Of a stretch of DNA of 64,000 nt, positions 1 to 11,241 are shown one piece after another. The stretch covers positions 1 to 64,000 of the forward strand of contig MNCI01011934.1 of NCBI GenBank assembly GCA_015680685.1, read 5' to 3'. This stretch comes from Gnetum montanum. Lineage: Eukaryota > Streptophyta > Gnetopsida > Gnetales > Gnetaceae. The notes under the pieces are model-generated. The model ran no database searches and was not told the origin of the DNA. It saw only the letters and a program-made list of their open reading frames with translations. The position numbers and the translations under genes were made by a program. Numbering within the stretch: the stretch's first letter is position 1; each line of letters starts with the position of its first letter.

Positions 1-960
1 AAGTGGAAATGAACAAGGGTGTGGCCTCATTAATCCTCTTATAATCCAAGTATGTCCTTTGTAAAGAGCAATTCTCAAAAAAAAAAAAAACAAAAAAAAA
101 AGAAGAAAAAAAAATAAAAAGGAAAAGAAAGAAAGAAGGGGAAAATAAAAGCACATCTTTTTGAAGATCTTTTGGGAAACAAGCACTAGTTATTGGGCTG
201 AAAAGACATGTTACTCATGCCTAAAGGCATCCCTCTAAATAAGGCCCAAATTTCTTTTATCAAATATCTAACTACTTTCTTTTTCTTTTCTCTTTAAGTA
301 ATGTTCTTCTCTTGTGGTTGTTGTGTTCTCTCATGATTACAAGTTAGGAAANAAAGGCAATGCGGTACCACTAGTATTGATATGATTTTGGTTTGAAACC
401 TAGATGGATAAAATACCGTTCACCATAATCATTTTAATCTACAAGGACCTATTTTCAAAATTATAAGGTATCTCACATTCCTATTATTCTAAACCCTTTG
501 TAGATTTCATTATCCATCTTACTACCACATACCATGATTGTCCTAATAATTTTTGTGGTTGTAGAGTACAAGATCCCTAATATGATGGTTATATTGGTAT
601 GGTGTTTAACTTGAGTCAACATTTAATTTCCAAGGGGTCCATAAACTTCTTCTAACATGGTTATGTAAGGGAATTTTACGTATGGACCTGTTTTAATTAG
701 GATCCACTTGCATAGCTTTTGGAACACTCAATTTACACTCCATCATCACATGTTTGAATTCATCTAGCAACGATCTAGATATCATGCATAATCCAACTTT
801 GCAAATTCTTAAACCAGTTTCTTGCCTTGGAAATAGGTTTTCCCAAACATTAGTGAGAACTTATTGACCCCTAAACCTCATACTAGGTCTATGGTTTATT
901 TTTTGTACCTTTCACACTACTTTTTATCTTCTATTTGACCCTTATTTCACTTTAGGATTC
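1..960 (+). other. Post-integrase spacer of element A
   Basis: Non-coding. It includes an A-rich low-complexity run at about 78-150 and a CT-rich stretch at about 270-330. Similarity to the spacers right of ORF2 in E and downstream of integrase in B places it inside the element rather than in host DNA. No gene is seen. Confidence 0.55.
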
Positions 961-984
961 TAAAAGATCCCTTAGCTTTTAAGT

Positions 985-1195
985 TAAAAATTTTTGTTAA
1001 GGTCTATGTTGACACATCCTCATTAATGCAATGTAAAACTACTATAAATACATGTGACACTTAGCTCAAATTTCATATTTTTCCTTAGATGCTAAAGGAA
1101 TTTTTGTAATTTTCAAAGCCCAAAACCTTTCCAAAGCCATAAATTCCTCCCCACATAACTAATGTTACCCGTTTTTGACTTGTGAGCTTTCAAAG
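985..1195 (+). promoter_or_regulatory. Putative internal promoter and leader of ORF2-A
   Basis: A TATAAATA box lies at 1043-1050, preceded by GTTGAC at about 1008, which could be a decayed GTCGAC module. A leader of about 120 bases follows and ends in AAAG/GTATG at 1196. The arrangement matches the stronger examples in D (TATA near 17385) and E (TATA at 57206-57213). Inferred from synteny and motif layout only. Confidence 0.45.
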
Positions 1196-1493
1196 GTATG
1201 TTCTACATCATGGGGGCATCAACATAACTATTTTTTTAACAAATTTTGCTAGCAACTCCCAAATTAGATATTAAAATAATATTAAATAAATAAGATACCA
1301 ACAATCACATAACTACCTTCATATTTTTATATCATTAATTAATAATTATAAAATATTTAAATATTTTTAACGACCTAAGATCATTAGCACCTAATTTTTT
1401 GAAGTAATCACTAACCAAAAAGTGATAAGAAGGTACATGGATTTAAAAGGTAAAATGAAAACAACTGACTCATAGTTATCTATGTGATTATAC
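1196..1493 (+). other. Probable leader intron of ORF2-A
   Basis: The donor GTATGTTC at 1196 corresponds to donors in D (GTGAGT at 17501) and E (GTATGC at 57060, minus strand). The 3' end, TGTGATTATAC before ATGGC, matches the D acceptor TGTGATTACAG before ATGGC, but the AG is lost. Length about 298 bases. Confidence 0.45.
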
Positions 1494-4281
1494 ATGGCAT
1501 GAAAGAGAGAACTATAAGTAAGTGCACTGTTGCATCCTTGTGAACAGAAACTAAGAGAACATAAAGGAAAGTAACAATAATAATCACAATAGCAACAACA
1601 CATTGCTAAAGTAACCCATGCTACTGGACCCTTAAGAAAAGAGCCTAAGGTGGAATCTTTTTGTCAAAATCCCACTACCGAAATAGGGCAATCTAGGCAA
1701 GATGAGGTACTTAGACCTAGGCTAAACCTAGAGGTAACCTTAACAAAAGCTTGTCTATAAAAGATTAAAAGCAAGAAAATCCAAAGTTTAGATCTCCAAG
1801 AATTAAACTTTGAGCCCTTCCTAATGTTGTTGTCGGAAGTGGTTTGAACAAAGCTACAAGGATCTCCATTATGATCCACCATTTCCACCAGTGAGGAATG
1901 GTACCTTGGGAAAACTTACCTCTTTTGGAATAATCACTAAAGCAATGCAATTATGAAAATTAGAGATATAACCATCTCCTACTCTATAGAAGCCATTGTT
2001 AAAGCTCTTAGATTACCCAACATTGGAACAAAGCTAGTAGAGGTTTCCATGTAGGCAACTATGAAAGTCACGAAGAATGAACTTAGTGTTACTATGGAAT
2101 ATACTGCAAGGAGTACGATGCTTTCACAAAGGTAGAATGTGCATACTTCAAGAGTATGGCTTATCACCTCAATGTGATGGTGAGGCCAAGCAAAGTTAGT
2201 ATGTTTTCTATGAAGGCATGTGATAACCTAAACATAAAATTCCTAGTCAACCTTTCCTAATTTATATTCTTGGAGATTGAGAAGTAGTTCAAGGAGAATA
2301 AGAAGGATCAAAAGAGACCCCCCCTTTCCATGCCTCATCAAGAAACATTATAAAAAGAAGAGGAATAGCTCACTATTCCAACAATGTGATTCATAGGACC
2401 CTTTCCAAGCTCCAAGATGAGGTGTCACCTTTGCCATCACCACCAACACTTGAGATAATACTAGAAATAATAATAGCTGTTGAATGCCTAAAGTGACTCA
2501 AGGAATAGCAATTACAGCAATAAGCCTCCAAGGATGATGGTAAACCATCAATGTACCATATGACCATGAGTCATCTCAATGAAGTCAAAAGGACTATTAG
2601 CTAGCTAGGGGATGACTCATCTATTTTATGCACAAAGGAACTAGGTCTCTGTTCACTCCAATCCTAACATATAAGAAGTTAGAGTGTCTAGTCCAATGGA
2701 ACAATTGCCTAAATTATTTGGTAAGGTAATAACTCTCTTTGTCATGTTGGAAGAAGGGAAAGGAGCAACAGTCTTAGTTATGCCACATAAGGACCAATAA
2801 ACAACAACAAAGGTGGTGGCAAATAGAATTGGAGAGGCTCTAAATGCTCCTATAGCATCTATTCTAGACATTGCTGCTATGCTAGACATTCAAACATTTG
2901 CAAGAGTCAAGAGTAAGGGAATGAATGTAGAACAACATGAAGAAGTGCTAGAGTGACTAGTTGGAGTTAGGTAAGCAATTCCAAAGATCTTTGACATCCT
3001 AAAATATATTTTAACAACCTTTTCATAGCTATTAAAGATAAGGGACAAATCCCTAGTAGCACAAGTGCAACTCAAGGAAGCCACCAACATCAACCAATGC
3101 TTAGTAGCTGAGGTTGTAGAACTTAAATCCCACTTGTTGAATCCTACCATTCTATGGCCACATCTCACCAGAGATAAAGATTTTCAATAGCTTCAATACA
3201 AACTAAAGGAGGATAAGAATGCCAAAGATATGGTAGTCTTGGATGCATCATTATCAAAATCCATGATGAATATCACAAATCATGATCTTTGAGACATGTG
3301 TAAGGAAGGCATTAGTCTAACTAAGGAGAATCTGCACCTATAAAAGGTTAAAGGACAAAAAAGGTAACTACAAGAGTACATTCACTAGCAGGAAGAGAAG
3401 CCTAGCAAAGTAAATCATGATGTTGGAAGCTTGGATGCAAAAAATAGAAATCTTTCAATGGAGGAGGTTTAGATCATTCTTCAAAAGACTACTACTGACA
3501 TTGCTACCTAGAAAAATGAGGTTCTAAAATACAAAAAAGTGAATAACCATTACATGGATAAGGTAGAAATGCTTAAGGAGATAAATGAGAAGGAGATTAA
3601 GTTGATGAAGAATAAGGTTAATGAAGCCCTCCACTAACTCTAGCAGAGATCTGATGCATGGTAGCTTATATTTGATGGAATCAAAGCATAAAATTAAGCA
3701 AAGAGAACAAAATATATGGAGTAACAAAATATATGGAGTTATCTAACATTCGAGATGCAAATTTGACAATGTTGATTGTATGGTAGTTAAGTTTAAAGCT
3801 AGAGAAATAAGTGACTAACTTGTAGCTCCTCCACGAGGCAAAGTTCAAGCTCCACAAAGAAATAAACCAAAAGTTGGATATAACTAATGTATAGGTTGAG
3901 GTTCTCAAGAACAATTTTCATGATCAATGATCAGTTATTAAGAGTTTGGCTACGAAAATGTGTAACCACCATAAGCTATAAAATCTAGTGCAAACATTTG
4001 ACTTTGAACGTAAGCAATTTGTAGCCTAGTTTATCAACATAAAAGAGATGTTTTCAACAATGCCATGCCCATAGGATATCCTAACACTAGCTAGTCTAGG
4101 TAATGTTTCTTGGATCATTAACAACCAATAGAGCAAGGAATAAAAAATGAAAGCATTATTGGGTGCATTTAATTTTTCAAATGTAGCAGCAGCTGTAGGG
4201 TAACCTAGACCACCAATAAGGCTAGGAAGCAAGGAAAAACCATCTGAACTATAGGAGCCTCCACCTCTTGGCATGATGTAA
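1494..4281 (+). pseudogene. ORF2-A, coiled-coil retrotransposon protein (decayed)
   Basis: The start was chosen because ATGGC at 1494 aligns with the ATG that abuts the intron acceptor in D. The end was chosen at 4279-4281, where KPSEL-x-EPPPLGMM matches the D C-terminus KQPMEEPSRLGTT. Frame-by-frame reading recovers ELNFEPF near 1800, WYLGKTY near 1897, a block near 2120-2290 (YHLNVMVRPSK, FIFLEIEK, FKENKK) and, near 3715-3890, YMELSNIRDANLTML followed by LKLEK and EAKFKLHKE. All are recognisable in D and E. Many in-frame stops and several frameshifts make it non-functional. The total length of about 2788 bases equals that of the other two copies. Function is unknown. It is not an env-like membrane protein as far as can be seen. 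Confidence 0.72.
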
Positions 4282-4522
4282 ACACTCAGTCCTAGCTAAT
4301 TTTGTACAATACATGGCTTGCTAGTTTTTTTTTATTATATTGTCTTGTGCCCAATTTTAGTAAATCCTCATTGTAAATACTCAAGTATTTTGTAATGAGA
4401 CACTTAGAGTTGTCAAGTGTTAGTTAGTTTAGAGTCAATTTCATATCCCTCCAAAATTTTGTGAGCAACACGATCCCACTTTTATTCACTTGAGAACAAG
4501 TTTTTAGTTAGTTGTATAGGTA

Positions 4523-5423
4523 TGATGAAATGTTATCAGTCAACTACATCAACAGGCATGCATCGATGCCCTCTTATCCTAAGCCTATATATATGCATGC
4601 CTCATCCTCACTTAGGGTACCTTTTTCTCCATAGTGTAGCAAAGCTCTTATAGTTTGTTTCTATTGGACTTAGCCAAATTTCTCTCTAAGTGCTCATAGC
4701 ATGAATTTGAGTCGACTGTATAATGTCGTATTCAAGTGACATTGTACTTGAATTTATTTCATGATGTTTTTATTCTTAATTTAATATATTTAATTATTTT
4801 AAATTTTGGGTTTAATTTGTTCATTTTTGTAAAATGAATTTAAAACCTAACTAATTTTTATTCATTACAACACATTAACCTAGAATAGATTTTATTTTAA
4901 TGCAATTGACTTTTTGTGAACTTAGTTAATATTTACATATTCATGCACATTAATCAATTGGTGGAATCAGTGTGACTAGTTTTGAGCATAAACACATATT
5001 CATTTGGTAATCCTAGTAGTGTTATTGCTTGGTTGGCCTAGTAGCATAGCAATTGTTAATTTCAATAGTGGATATGTGAGTTCAAGACATGTATGACAAA
5101 CTAGGAACATAAACTCATTACCTTAGGCTAGTCTAGGTTATCCTTAGTCTTAATAATTAGTTAAAATTTAATATTTTAAAAGTATTACTATTTCAATATT
5201 TTAATAATAAAGCCAATAAAAATAAAATATCTTATGCCTCAATCATATTTAACCATAATAATTAAGCTAGCACAAATGATGATTGGGAAGATAATGACCT
5301 CCAATGTCACATTTGATTATCGAGGTCCCACTTAGCGACTACAATTTTATAGAATTCAAATGGATTACATGTGAACGCTTGTGATTCATATGGCTAGGTA
5401 TAAGGAACACTCATTGCTCATTA
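4523..5423 (+). repeat. 3' LTR of element A
   Basis: The LTR starts TGATGAAATG right after a CTTGAGAACAAG...AGGTA stretch that corresponds to the polypurine-tract region of D and E. U3 has GCATGC and ATCGAT palindromes and a TATATATA box at 4586-4593. It ends in TCATTA, a C-to-T variant of the family terminus TCATCA. The last 90 bases, from GAATTCAAATGGATTACATG, align with the other family LTRs. The doubled GGTAAYCC..AGTAG module at about 5003-5050 is also shared. Length 901 bases. Confidence 0.75.
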
Positions 5424-6420
5424 GTAGAGTTGTAGTAAACTACGAAGGAGGTGTGAATCATAATTTAGTCACATTGATAAACTTGTACTTCTAAGCTCTA
5501 CTTGGCTTGAGTTATAAAGGACTTGCAACTAGTAATGTAATTGTAGTATGGGATTCTAAATGGGATGTAACTTATAGGTCCATCACTCTAATATCATATT
5601 TGTTCTCAAGTTTTTGGCTTGAGATTTTGTGAGTAAGGTGTGGCTCATAGGAGGTAGATTGCAAGCTAGGTGCAAATCATAGCTAGATTGTAGTTGACTA
5701 TTATTTGCTTTTTAAAAAGTATTTTGAATCTCGAAGATTACAAGATTAATGGTGATGCTATAAATCCATGTTTTGGAGATGTAATTAGAGACTTTTAGCT
5801 TTGCTGAGAGTCTTGGGATCATTTTGTGTATAATTCTTTTTGGTAATTGTGTGTGCCAATAAGTAAAGGTGAGACTTCTTTGTTTTTGAGAAAACAAGAT
5901 TGAAAGGTTGCAAGGGCATTCTGCTTTGCAATAAGCTAGAGTGATTGTGAGGTTTTTGAGTGTGTAAGGCCAAGTATTCTTAGTTCTTGTAGTTGTGTGG
6001 TTGTATGTCCATAAATAAATTTCTTTCATACTTATATTTTGCTTTATGCAAGTTAGTAGAAATGCTAGTTTGAAGGTTCTATAGCTAATTGACTTATATG
6101 TGTATGCAATTGTGGTTCTAATGAATGATGTATTTGGGGTTGTTTAAAAGTTGAAAACTAGACCTCCTCTAACTACTTCAATGTAAACCCTTAATCTTTT
6201 ACTTCTTTATTTAGTGACAATTTCCCAAACCATTTTACTAGCAAGCAATTAATAAGTCAAAGCTAAAGCATAAATGATAAGAACCTAACAAATATGACTT
6301 CTACTTACATGTTTTCCAAAATATTGGATACAAATCACTCAACTCTTGTTGCATTGCACTTTGAAAGAACAAGGCACATACCATAAGAGCCTCACTTCTT
6401 ATAGACATAGATATTCAATC
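5424..6420. other. Intergenic, no gene seen
   Basis: AT-rich sequence between the end of element A and the duplicated UGT block. Short open frames on the minus strand (5712-6029) show no recognisable domain and are probably chance. From 6421 the sequence is similar to 33657 onward, the downstream flank of the second UGT copy. Confidence 0.5.
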
Positions 6421-6742
6421 CAAGCATTGCAAAGAAGCACATTTAAACTTTTGAGAGGGAAGGTTTTATGCATGAATATTTTCTTTTATATAAGAACACA
6501 AACTTAGTAGTTGGAGAAATCATTCATGGCAAAGTGTTTTATGCAATTAACATTAAGAGTGGCGTATTATAGCTCCTTTCTCAAACTCTCTAAGTCCCTG
6601 CTTATTCATTAAGTGCAGTCACGAATTGGTGGGAGAAAAGGGCAAATCCTCGTTCGTCTCTACTGCCAACAAACACAAACTTTGGAAAAGTGTCATGTAG
6701 TTTCAAATGTTCAAAACCATAAATATTTCTGCCGAGCCAAAA

Positions 6743-7672
6743 TCATAAGCTATGCCACGTTAGCAGTAAGTCCAGGTGGTGCGGTGCCATTGGCTGATGG
6801 GCAAGCCACGTGGACGTAACGTTAACAAGTGCCTCGTAGGGTGACCCGCCAGGCACCATGGCAGAGGCCGCAGCGGCGCTCAACTCGCGCATGCGCTTCC
6901 TCATGTGCGCGCCACGGCCTGCGCCCTCCTCGGCACACATGAGCTCGACCACGGCGCTACGCACATCCCCCGCTGGCACAACGGCCTGGCCCTGGCTGGA
7001 GCGAACGCGGAGACCCGCGCACATGACACGCTCAAGTAGAACTGCGTTGGTACTCTGTTCCGCTGCAAGCCGCCACATGGCTAAGGGCACGCCGTACCGC
7101 AGCGCTCGAGCGTTGAGCCCCAGCCACCATGTGTCACGAAACCGCCCACTGCGGGTGCGCTAAAAGCGCCGCCTGTGGTGCCCATGATTCGAATATTAGC
7201 CCTCTCTCACGCGTTCTTTGCCGGAAACCGTCCGGTAGATGCTCGCATGTTTCAGAAATATGCAACGGCCGATTTGGAGGTCTTAGTATCCACACAAATC
7301 TTAGACCTGTTGCCTCTAACCCGTATCTGCATAAAAAGCAAAACCAGAATCATGTTTATCATATCAATATAATGAAGCAACAACAAGAAAGCTAAGCCCA
7401 ACGATGCCGGATTCTCCGGCTGCTGCTGCAGCAGTTTTCCGAGAGCCGGAAGTTGCAGGAATGTGATGCCGGCGGCCCTGAGTTCGAGTTGGTCGGCTGT
7501 GGTAGCCCAGTCTGGTGCTACAAAAACTACTGCAGGAAGGCCGTGACGGAGGCGCCGAGTCTTGGCCAGCTCCACCATGGGAATGAAGTAATGAAGTGAC
7601 CCAAGAAAATCCCCCGGAAGTAGAACCACGCGCGCTGCTGCTGCGGCTGCTTCTTTTGAGATGATGATGATC
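6743..7672 (-). pseudogene. UDP-glycosyltransferase (GT1) pseudogene A
   Basis: Family 1 plant UGTs transfer sugar from UDP-sugars to small molecules in the cytosol. Exon 1 keeps the acceptor-domain start (RVVLLPGDFLGSLHYFIPM, then VELAKTRRLRHGLPAV). Exon 2 keeps the donor-binding end: [31 protein letters not shown] and, after a frameshift inside the PSPG box (HPAVGG read as HPQWAV then stop), LAMWRLAAEQSTNAVLLERVM. Roughly 200 central residues are missing: exon 1 runs straight into the tail of an intron whose acceptor TTTTTATGCAG precedes 7326. No in-frame ATG is found at the start; an ATC run sits there. GC-rich and unlike its surroundings, as expected of a decayed host gene. The enzyme could not work. 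Confidence 0.85.
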
Positions 7673-7760
7673 CAGTAGAGTTTACAAATGAAACTCAAAA
7701 CTCAATATAGAGTTATTTTGCTGCTACAATTCTGAGCATTGGCCTGCTATATATACTGCA
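7673..7760 (-). promoter_or_regulatory. UGT-A promoter and 5' leader remnant
   Basis: On the minus strand a TATATATA box (7748-7755) is followed by GAATTGTAGCAGCAAAATAACTC and then the first coding codons. The same leader is present, diverged, near 35775-35830 upstream of UGT copy B, which supports it as the ancestral promoter region. Confidence 0.55.
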
Positions 7761-7859
7761 TTAGTGGTTCTAGAGTTCTACAGTTACAGAAGGTCACTGT
7801 ATCATGTTGCTTGGTACTTTTTTGGTTACACAAGCACAACAAAATTTTTATAGCCCATC

Positions 7860-8110
7860 GTGAAAACGTTTTACAGTAGTACCAGGACAATGAAAGGTGT
7901 GGTTTTACAGTAGTACCAGGACAATGAAAGGTGTGGAAAAACTAGCAGTGGACAATGAGAGGTGTTGAAAAATTTCTTCAACCTCTGCACCCGCTTGTGA
8001 AATTTTGTTTACAGTGGTAGCAACGGACAATGACAGGTGTGAAATCGCAGTAACAATGGAGAATGAAAGGTGCGGAAAAAGTAGCCAAAGGACAATGAAA
8101 CGTGTGCAGA
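7860..8110. repeat. Degenerate minisatellite, core GGACAATGAAAGGTGTGG
   Basis: At least six diverged copies of GGACAATGARAGGTGTGG. The first two form a clean tandem with a 34-base period (TTTACAGTAGTACCAGGACAATG..). Located just upstream of the UGT-A promoter and left of the insertion point of element C. Confidence 0.7.
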
Positions 8111-8206
8111 ATTTTTTGTAAGCTCTATACCTACGAATATCCTTTGTGCCATTTATCTATTTAGTATAATGCTCAAAACTTTTCACTTCAATTAAAAATA
8201 AATGAG

Positions 8207-8211
8207 CATAG
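8207..8211. repeat. Target-site duplication, left (CATAG), element C
   Basis: CATAG immediately precedes TGTTGATG at 8212. The same five bases immediately follow CATCAACA at 33201. Confidence 0.7.
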
Positions 8212-8495
8212 TGTTGATGCTAACATCACTTATGCCAGGGATAGGGACATGTTTAAATAAGTTGGAATACTATCAAAATTAAAAAGTCCTTTAAGTCTGT
8301 TATCTTTACCAATAACCAGTTATTCTTCAACAATATCATGTCAATGCCGATGCTCAAAATAACAATTTTTTAAGAAATCTAAACTCACACAATAAAAATT
8401 ATTTATTAAATATTTCATTTCATGATTAGTTGAACATGGTCAACCTATCCACTAGAACAGTGGCCCACAATGGCTCCAAAATTGGTGCATCAATA
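8212..8495 (+). repeat. 5' LTR of element C (right edge tentative)
   Basis: Starts TGTTGATGC, and about 90 bases match the 3' LTR start (GGACATGTTTAAATAAGTT, then AATTAAAAAGTCC). A TCCAAAATT..GCATCAATA stretch ending at 8495 resembles the 3' LTR end TCCAAAATT..GCATCAACA. The middle does not align with what is visible of the 3' LTR, so this copy seems shortened or rearranged. Confidence 0.5.
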
Positions 8496-8519
8496 CCTTT
8501 TTGTCAGGGGTGTCGGACC

Positions 8520-10250
8520 CCAAAAAATAAATTTAATTAATACAGAAAAAAAGAAAATAGTACAAGAAATTAGGAAACGCTCACCTCAAAAGAGGAGAAA
8601 CTACAAGAAATTAGGAAAAACGGAAGAGAAAAAGTTCAAGAGCTCAACTGCAGCATTAGCTGTTGAACAATGTCTCCTTGAATAGACAAGGAGAGAATAT
8701 TAGTAGGAGAATCACGTTGAAAAACCACATTACAACGAAATTTCCAGATAGCATGGAGAATAAGGGGACGAAGGCGACACCAGATATAAATCAAAGAGCC
8801 TTGAAGATGCGGAGTGTCACCAAAAAGAACCTCGTCCAAGCTTGGTTGAAAACCCTGTAAAAACCTGCCACACCAAAGCCAAGAGCTATGAGCAAGGGGA
8901 CAAGAAAAAAAACAGTGAGTAAATGCATCTTCCCTGTGACAAATAGGACATCGCGGGTCAGGAACCCCCAGATGAGAGCGCCGAACACCCACAGGAAGAC
9001 CTTGGTGAATCAGATACCACAGAAAATGTTGAATCTTTGAAGAAGTAGGAGTTGTCCAAATAGTCTGAATACATTGCTTCCAAACCTGCACATTAAGATT
9101 AACTTGCCAAAGATGGTTGAATCTAGGCCAAATATTAGTAGTGGAATTAATAAGAGAGTAAACAATCTTAGAATGATAGGGAAAAACTTGATGACTAGAA
9201 ATCCAAGAAAGATCTAAAAACCCACCAAGGGAGTCTTGAATAACAACACTTTTGTTCAAGTTATCCAAAATCGTACCAAAGGTAGACTTTTGAGCAGCAT
9301 TAATACCGTAAATAAGGTGACATTCAGTCCAAGTAATCCAACGATTATGAATGCGAAGAGAGGAGAGGGAGGAGATGCCAAGCTTATCCCAAGTGCTACA
9401 TAGACGAGGATGCTTAATGGCCCAAGGTTCATTGTGAATGGGAATCCACCAAGGAGAAAGCTTATCAAGTGTAGAGGAAGAAATAGTGATAGTGTTAAAG
9501 TTCCAAAACTGACTGATATAACACCCAGCCTTCCAAATGTGTTTGATGACAACAGAACCAGAAATGGTAATACCAGTGGGAAAAAGAATCCAGTTAAAGA
9601 AATGAGTATTATTCCAATAATACCCTGCTTTCCAAATGTGTTTGATGACAACAGAACCAGAAATGGTAATACCAGTGGGAAAAAGAATCCAGTTAAAGAA
9701 ATGAGTATTATTCCAATAATTACTACCTTTGGGCTTTCCAAGCTATATGCGTTTAAGGAAAAGAAGCTTCCAAGGTTCAGAGCCAGATAAGCATTTGGCC
9801 ATCCATTTGGCACATAACACAATGCCCTATTTGTAGCAATTAATGAGGCCCAAACCGTCGTCCTCTTTATGAAAAGTACAGACATTCCAAGCAACCCGAC
9901 AAAATCCTTTCTTAGTATGGCTGTTGTTCCAAAGAAAGTGTTTGACTAGTTGATCAATGCGATGATAAGCAAAGATGCTAGGAGCCCAACAAGAAGAGTA
10001 ATACACATGGGTAGCTCGGAGAATATGCTTGCAGACAATAAATTTACCAGCCATAGATAGCTTCTTTTCCTTCCACTTAATAAGCTTTTGTTCAAGTTTC
10101 TTCACAGTGACATCCCATAATGTTTTGGATGATCCGCCAAAAGAAAAGGGAATGCCAAGAAGCTTAAAAACTTGATCCTTTCCTAAAAATTGCCAAGACT
10201 TAGACAACGCCCAGGCTTGAACCTCTTTGTTGCAAAAGATAGAAGACACT
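8520..10250 (-). pseudogene. 5'-truncated LINE (L1-type) reverse transcriptase remnant
   Basis: Read on the minus strand from 10249: the end of a non-LTR reverse transcriptase (FKLLGIPFSFGG, then LSMAGKFIVCKHILRATHVY and LVKHFLWNN), a linker, and a zf-RVT domain at about 8970-8700 on the plus strand (IQHFLWYLIHQGLPVGVRR, CPICHREDAFTHCFFSCP). The catalytic part of RT and any endonuclease are missing at the 5' side, as is usual for truncated LINE copies. There are only two stops in the linker (CAA-type codons turned TAG) and otherwise one frame from 10249 to 8636, so it is fairly young. The 3' untranslated stretch is at 8520-8640. A 99-base in-frame duplication lies inside. Flanking target duplications were not identified. 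Confidence 0.8.
9531..9728. repeat. 99-bp tandem duplication inside the LINE
   Basis: 91 bases at 9531-9621 repeat without change at 9630-9720, period 99. On the LINE coding strand this adds exactly 33 codons (WNNTHFFNWILFPTG... twice) without breaking the frame. Confidence 0.9.
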
Positions 10251-10254
10251 CACT

Positions 10255-11241
10255 ACCGTAGACTTAGTGACATTATGAACAACACACAACAACAAACTAG
10301 GAATGATCCTTATACTTTTGCAAATAGAAGAGCTCCTAGTCAAAACAACACAAATACTCAAACTAGGTCATCCCAAACAAATGCCCCACAATGATCAAAC
10401 CCTCCCTTCTATACTTAGAAGAACTCCACCTCAACAAGAAGCGAATGACAAACATAAGACTTATGATTTAGTTGAGGATTTGAAAAGGGTTAAAGCTAAC
10501 ATTTCAATGTATGACCTTTTACGTTTTAACGAAATGAGAGATTTGATCCAAAAGATAGTTCATAGACTTGATGCTAATAAAGAAAAATCTCTAACAACTG
10601 AAAGGAAAGTTCATTTTGCAGATAGTCCTAATGCATTATCAATACAAAACACAAGCAATTCCTTGATGAGAAAGAAAGAGCAACCTCCTTTCTTAACGAC
10701 TCTAATTATTTTAGGAAATAATGTTCATAATTGTTTGATGGATTCTAGAGTAATCGTTAGTGTCATGCCACTTGAGGTATGTAAAACCTTAGGAGCATGA
10801 ATGCTACCACAAGCTAGAAGTGTGATACAACTCGATGGATCTAACATACATGTAGTAGGGCCATTAAAAGGAGTGAAAGCACAACTTAAACAATACCCTA
10901 CTTTTACATGCTATACAGATATTTTAGTAGTCGATATCTCACCTACTTATGGTGTGCTTCTATCTAGGACTTTCAGAGCTAAGTTTGGGGGCTTCTTTAG
11001 GTCAGATTTCTTAGAATTATTAATTCTCATCAAAGGAAAATTTGAATATATGATTATATTGAGAGAGCCTTTTTATAAACAAGTAGTAACAACTTTTGAT
11101 CAACAGAATAAATCTTTGGAAAATAAAGATACTAATCTTTATATTGTTGTTATTGAAGTTGGGCTTAGGGAACATGTTATAAATGACCATGAGAGTGGAA
11201 TTTTAAAAATAAATCCTTTCACTTCTAGCAAGAAAATGTGA
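10255..11241 (+). pseudogene. Element C gag end and retropepsin-like domain
   Basis: The 10303-10800 frame contains YDLVEDLKRVKANISMYDLL and MRDLIQKIVHRLD, a conserved linker of plant gypsy polyproteins. A protease-like domain follows: NNVHNCLMDSRVIVSVMPLE, where the usual DSG(A) active-site loop reads DSR. After a stop at 10798-10800 the same frame goes on at 10801-11241 (RSVIQLDGSNIHVVGPLKGV, then ILVVDISPTYGVLLSRTF), the usual second half. The G-to-R change in the catalytic loop and the stop indicate a dead protein. Confidence 0.75.

Larger units (their letters stand above)
1..5423 (+). mobile_element. Element A: 3' part of a Ty3/gypsy-type LTR element with ORF2
   Basis: The left part is outside the window. 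What remains, in order, is a non-coding spacer, an internal promoter, a leader with a splice donor, the broken ORF2 and a 3' LTR. The spacer at about 170-330 resembles the post-integrase spacers of elements B and E: a CAAGCACT(A/G)GTTAT stretch followed by AAGGCCC and a CT-rich run. ORF2 and the LTR align by eye with those of D and E. No integrase or reverse transcriptase remains in view, so classification rests on the shared family. The copy is old: ORF2 has many stops and frameshifts. Confidence 0.8.

Noticed and set aside
5712-6029. 105-residue open frame on the minus strand
   Set aside because: No domain, no codon bias, lies in AT-rich intergenic DNA, and a shorter overlapping frame exists. 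Probably chance.
6858-7163. 101-residue plus-strand open frame in GC-rich DNA
   Set aside because: Antisense shadow of UGT pseudogene A.
9256-9894. 212-residue minus-strand open frame rich in L, I and F that looks membrane-like
   Set aside because: It is the wrong frame of the LINE. Its apparent repeats come from the 99-bp duplication, and the true frame reads the RT-zf linker.
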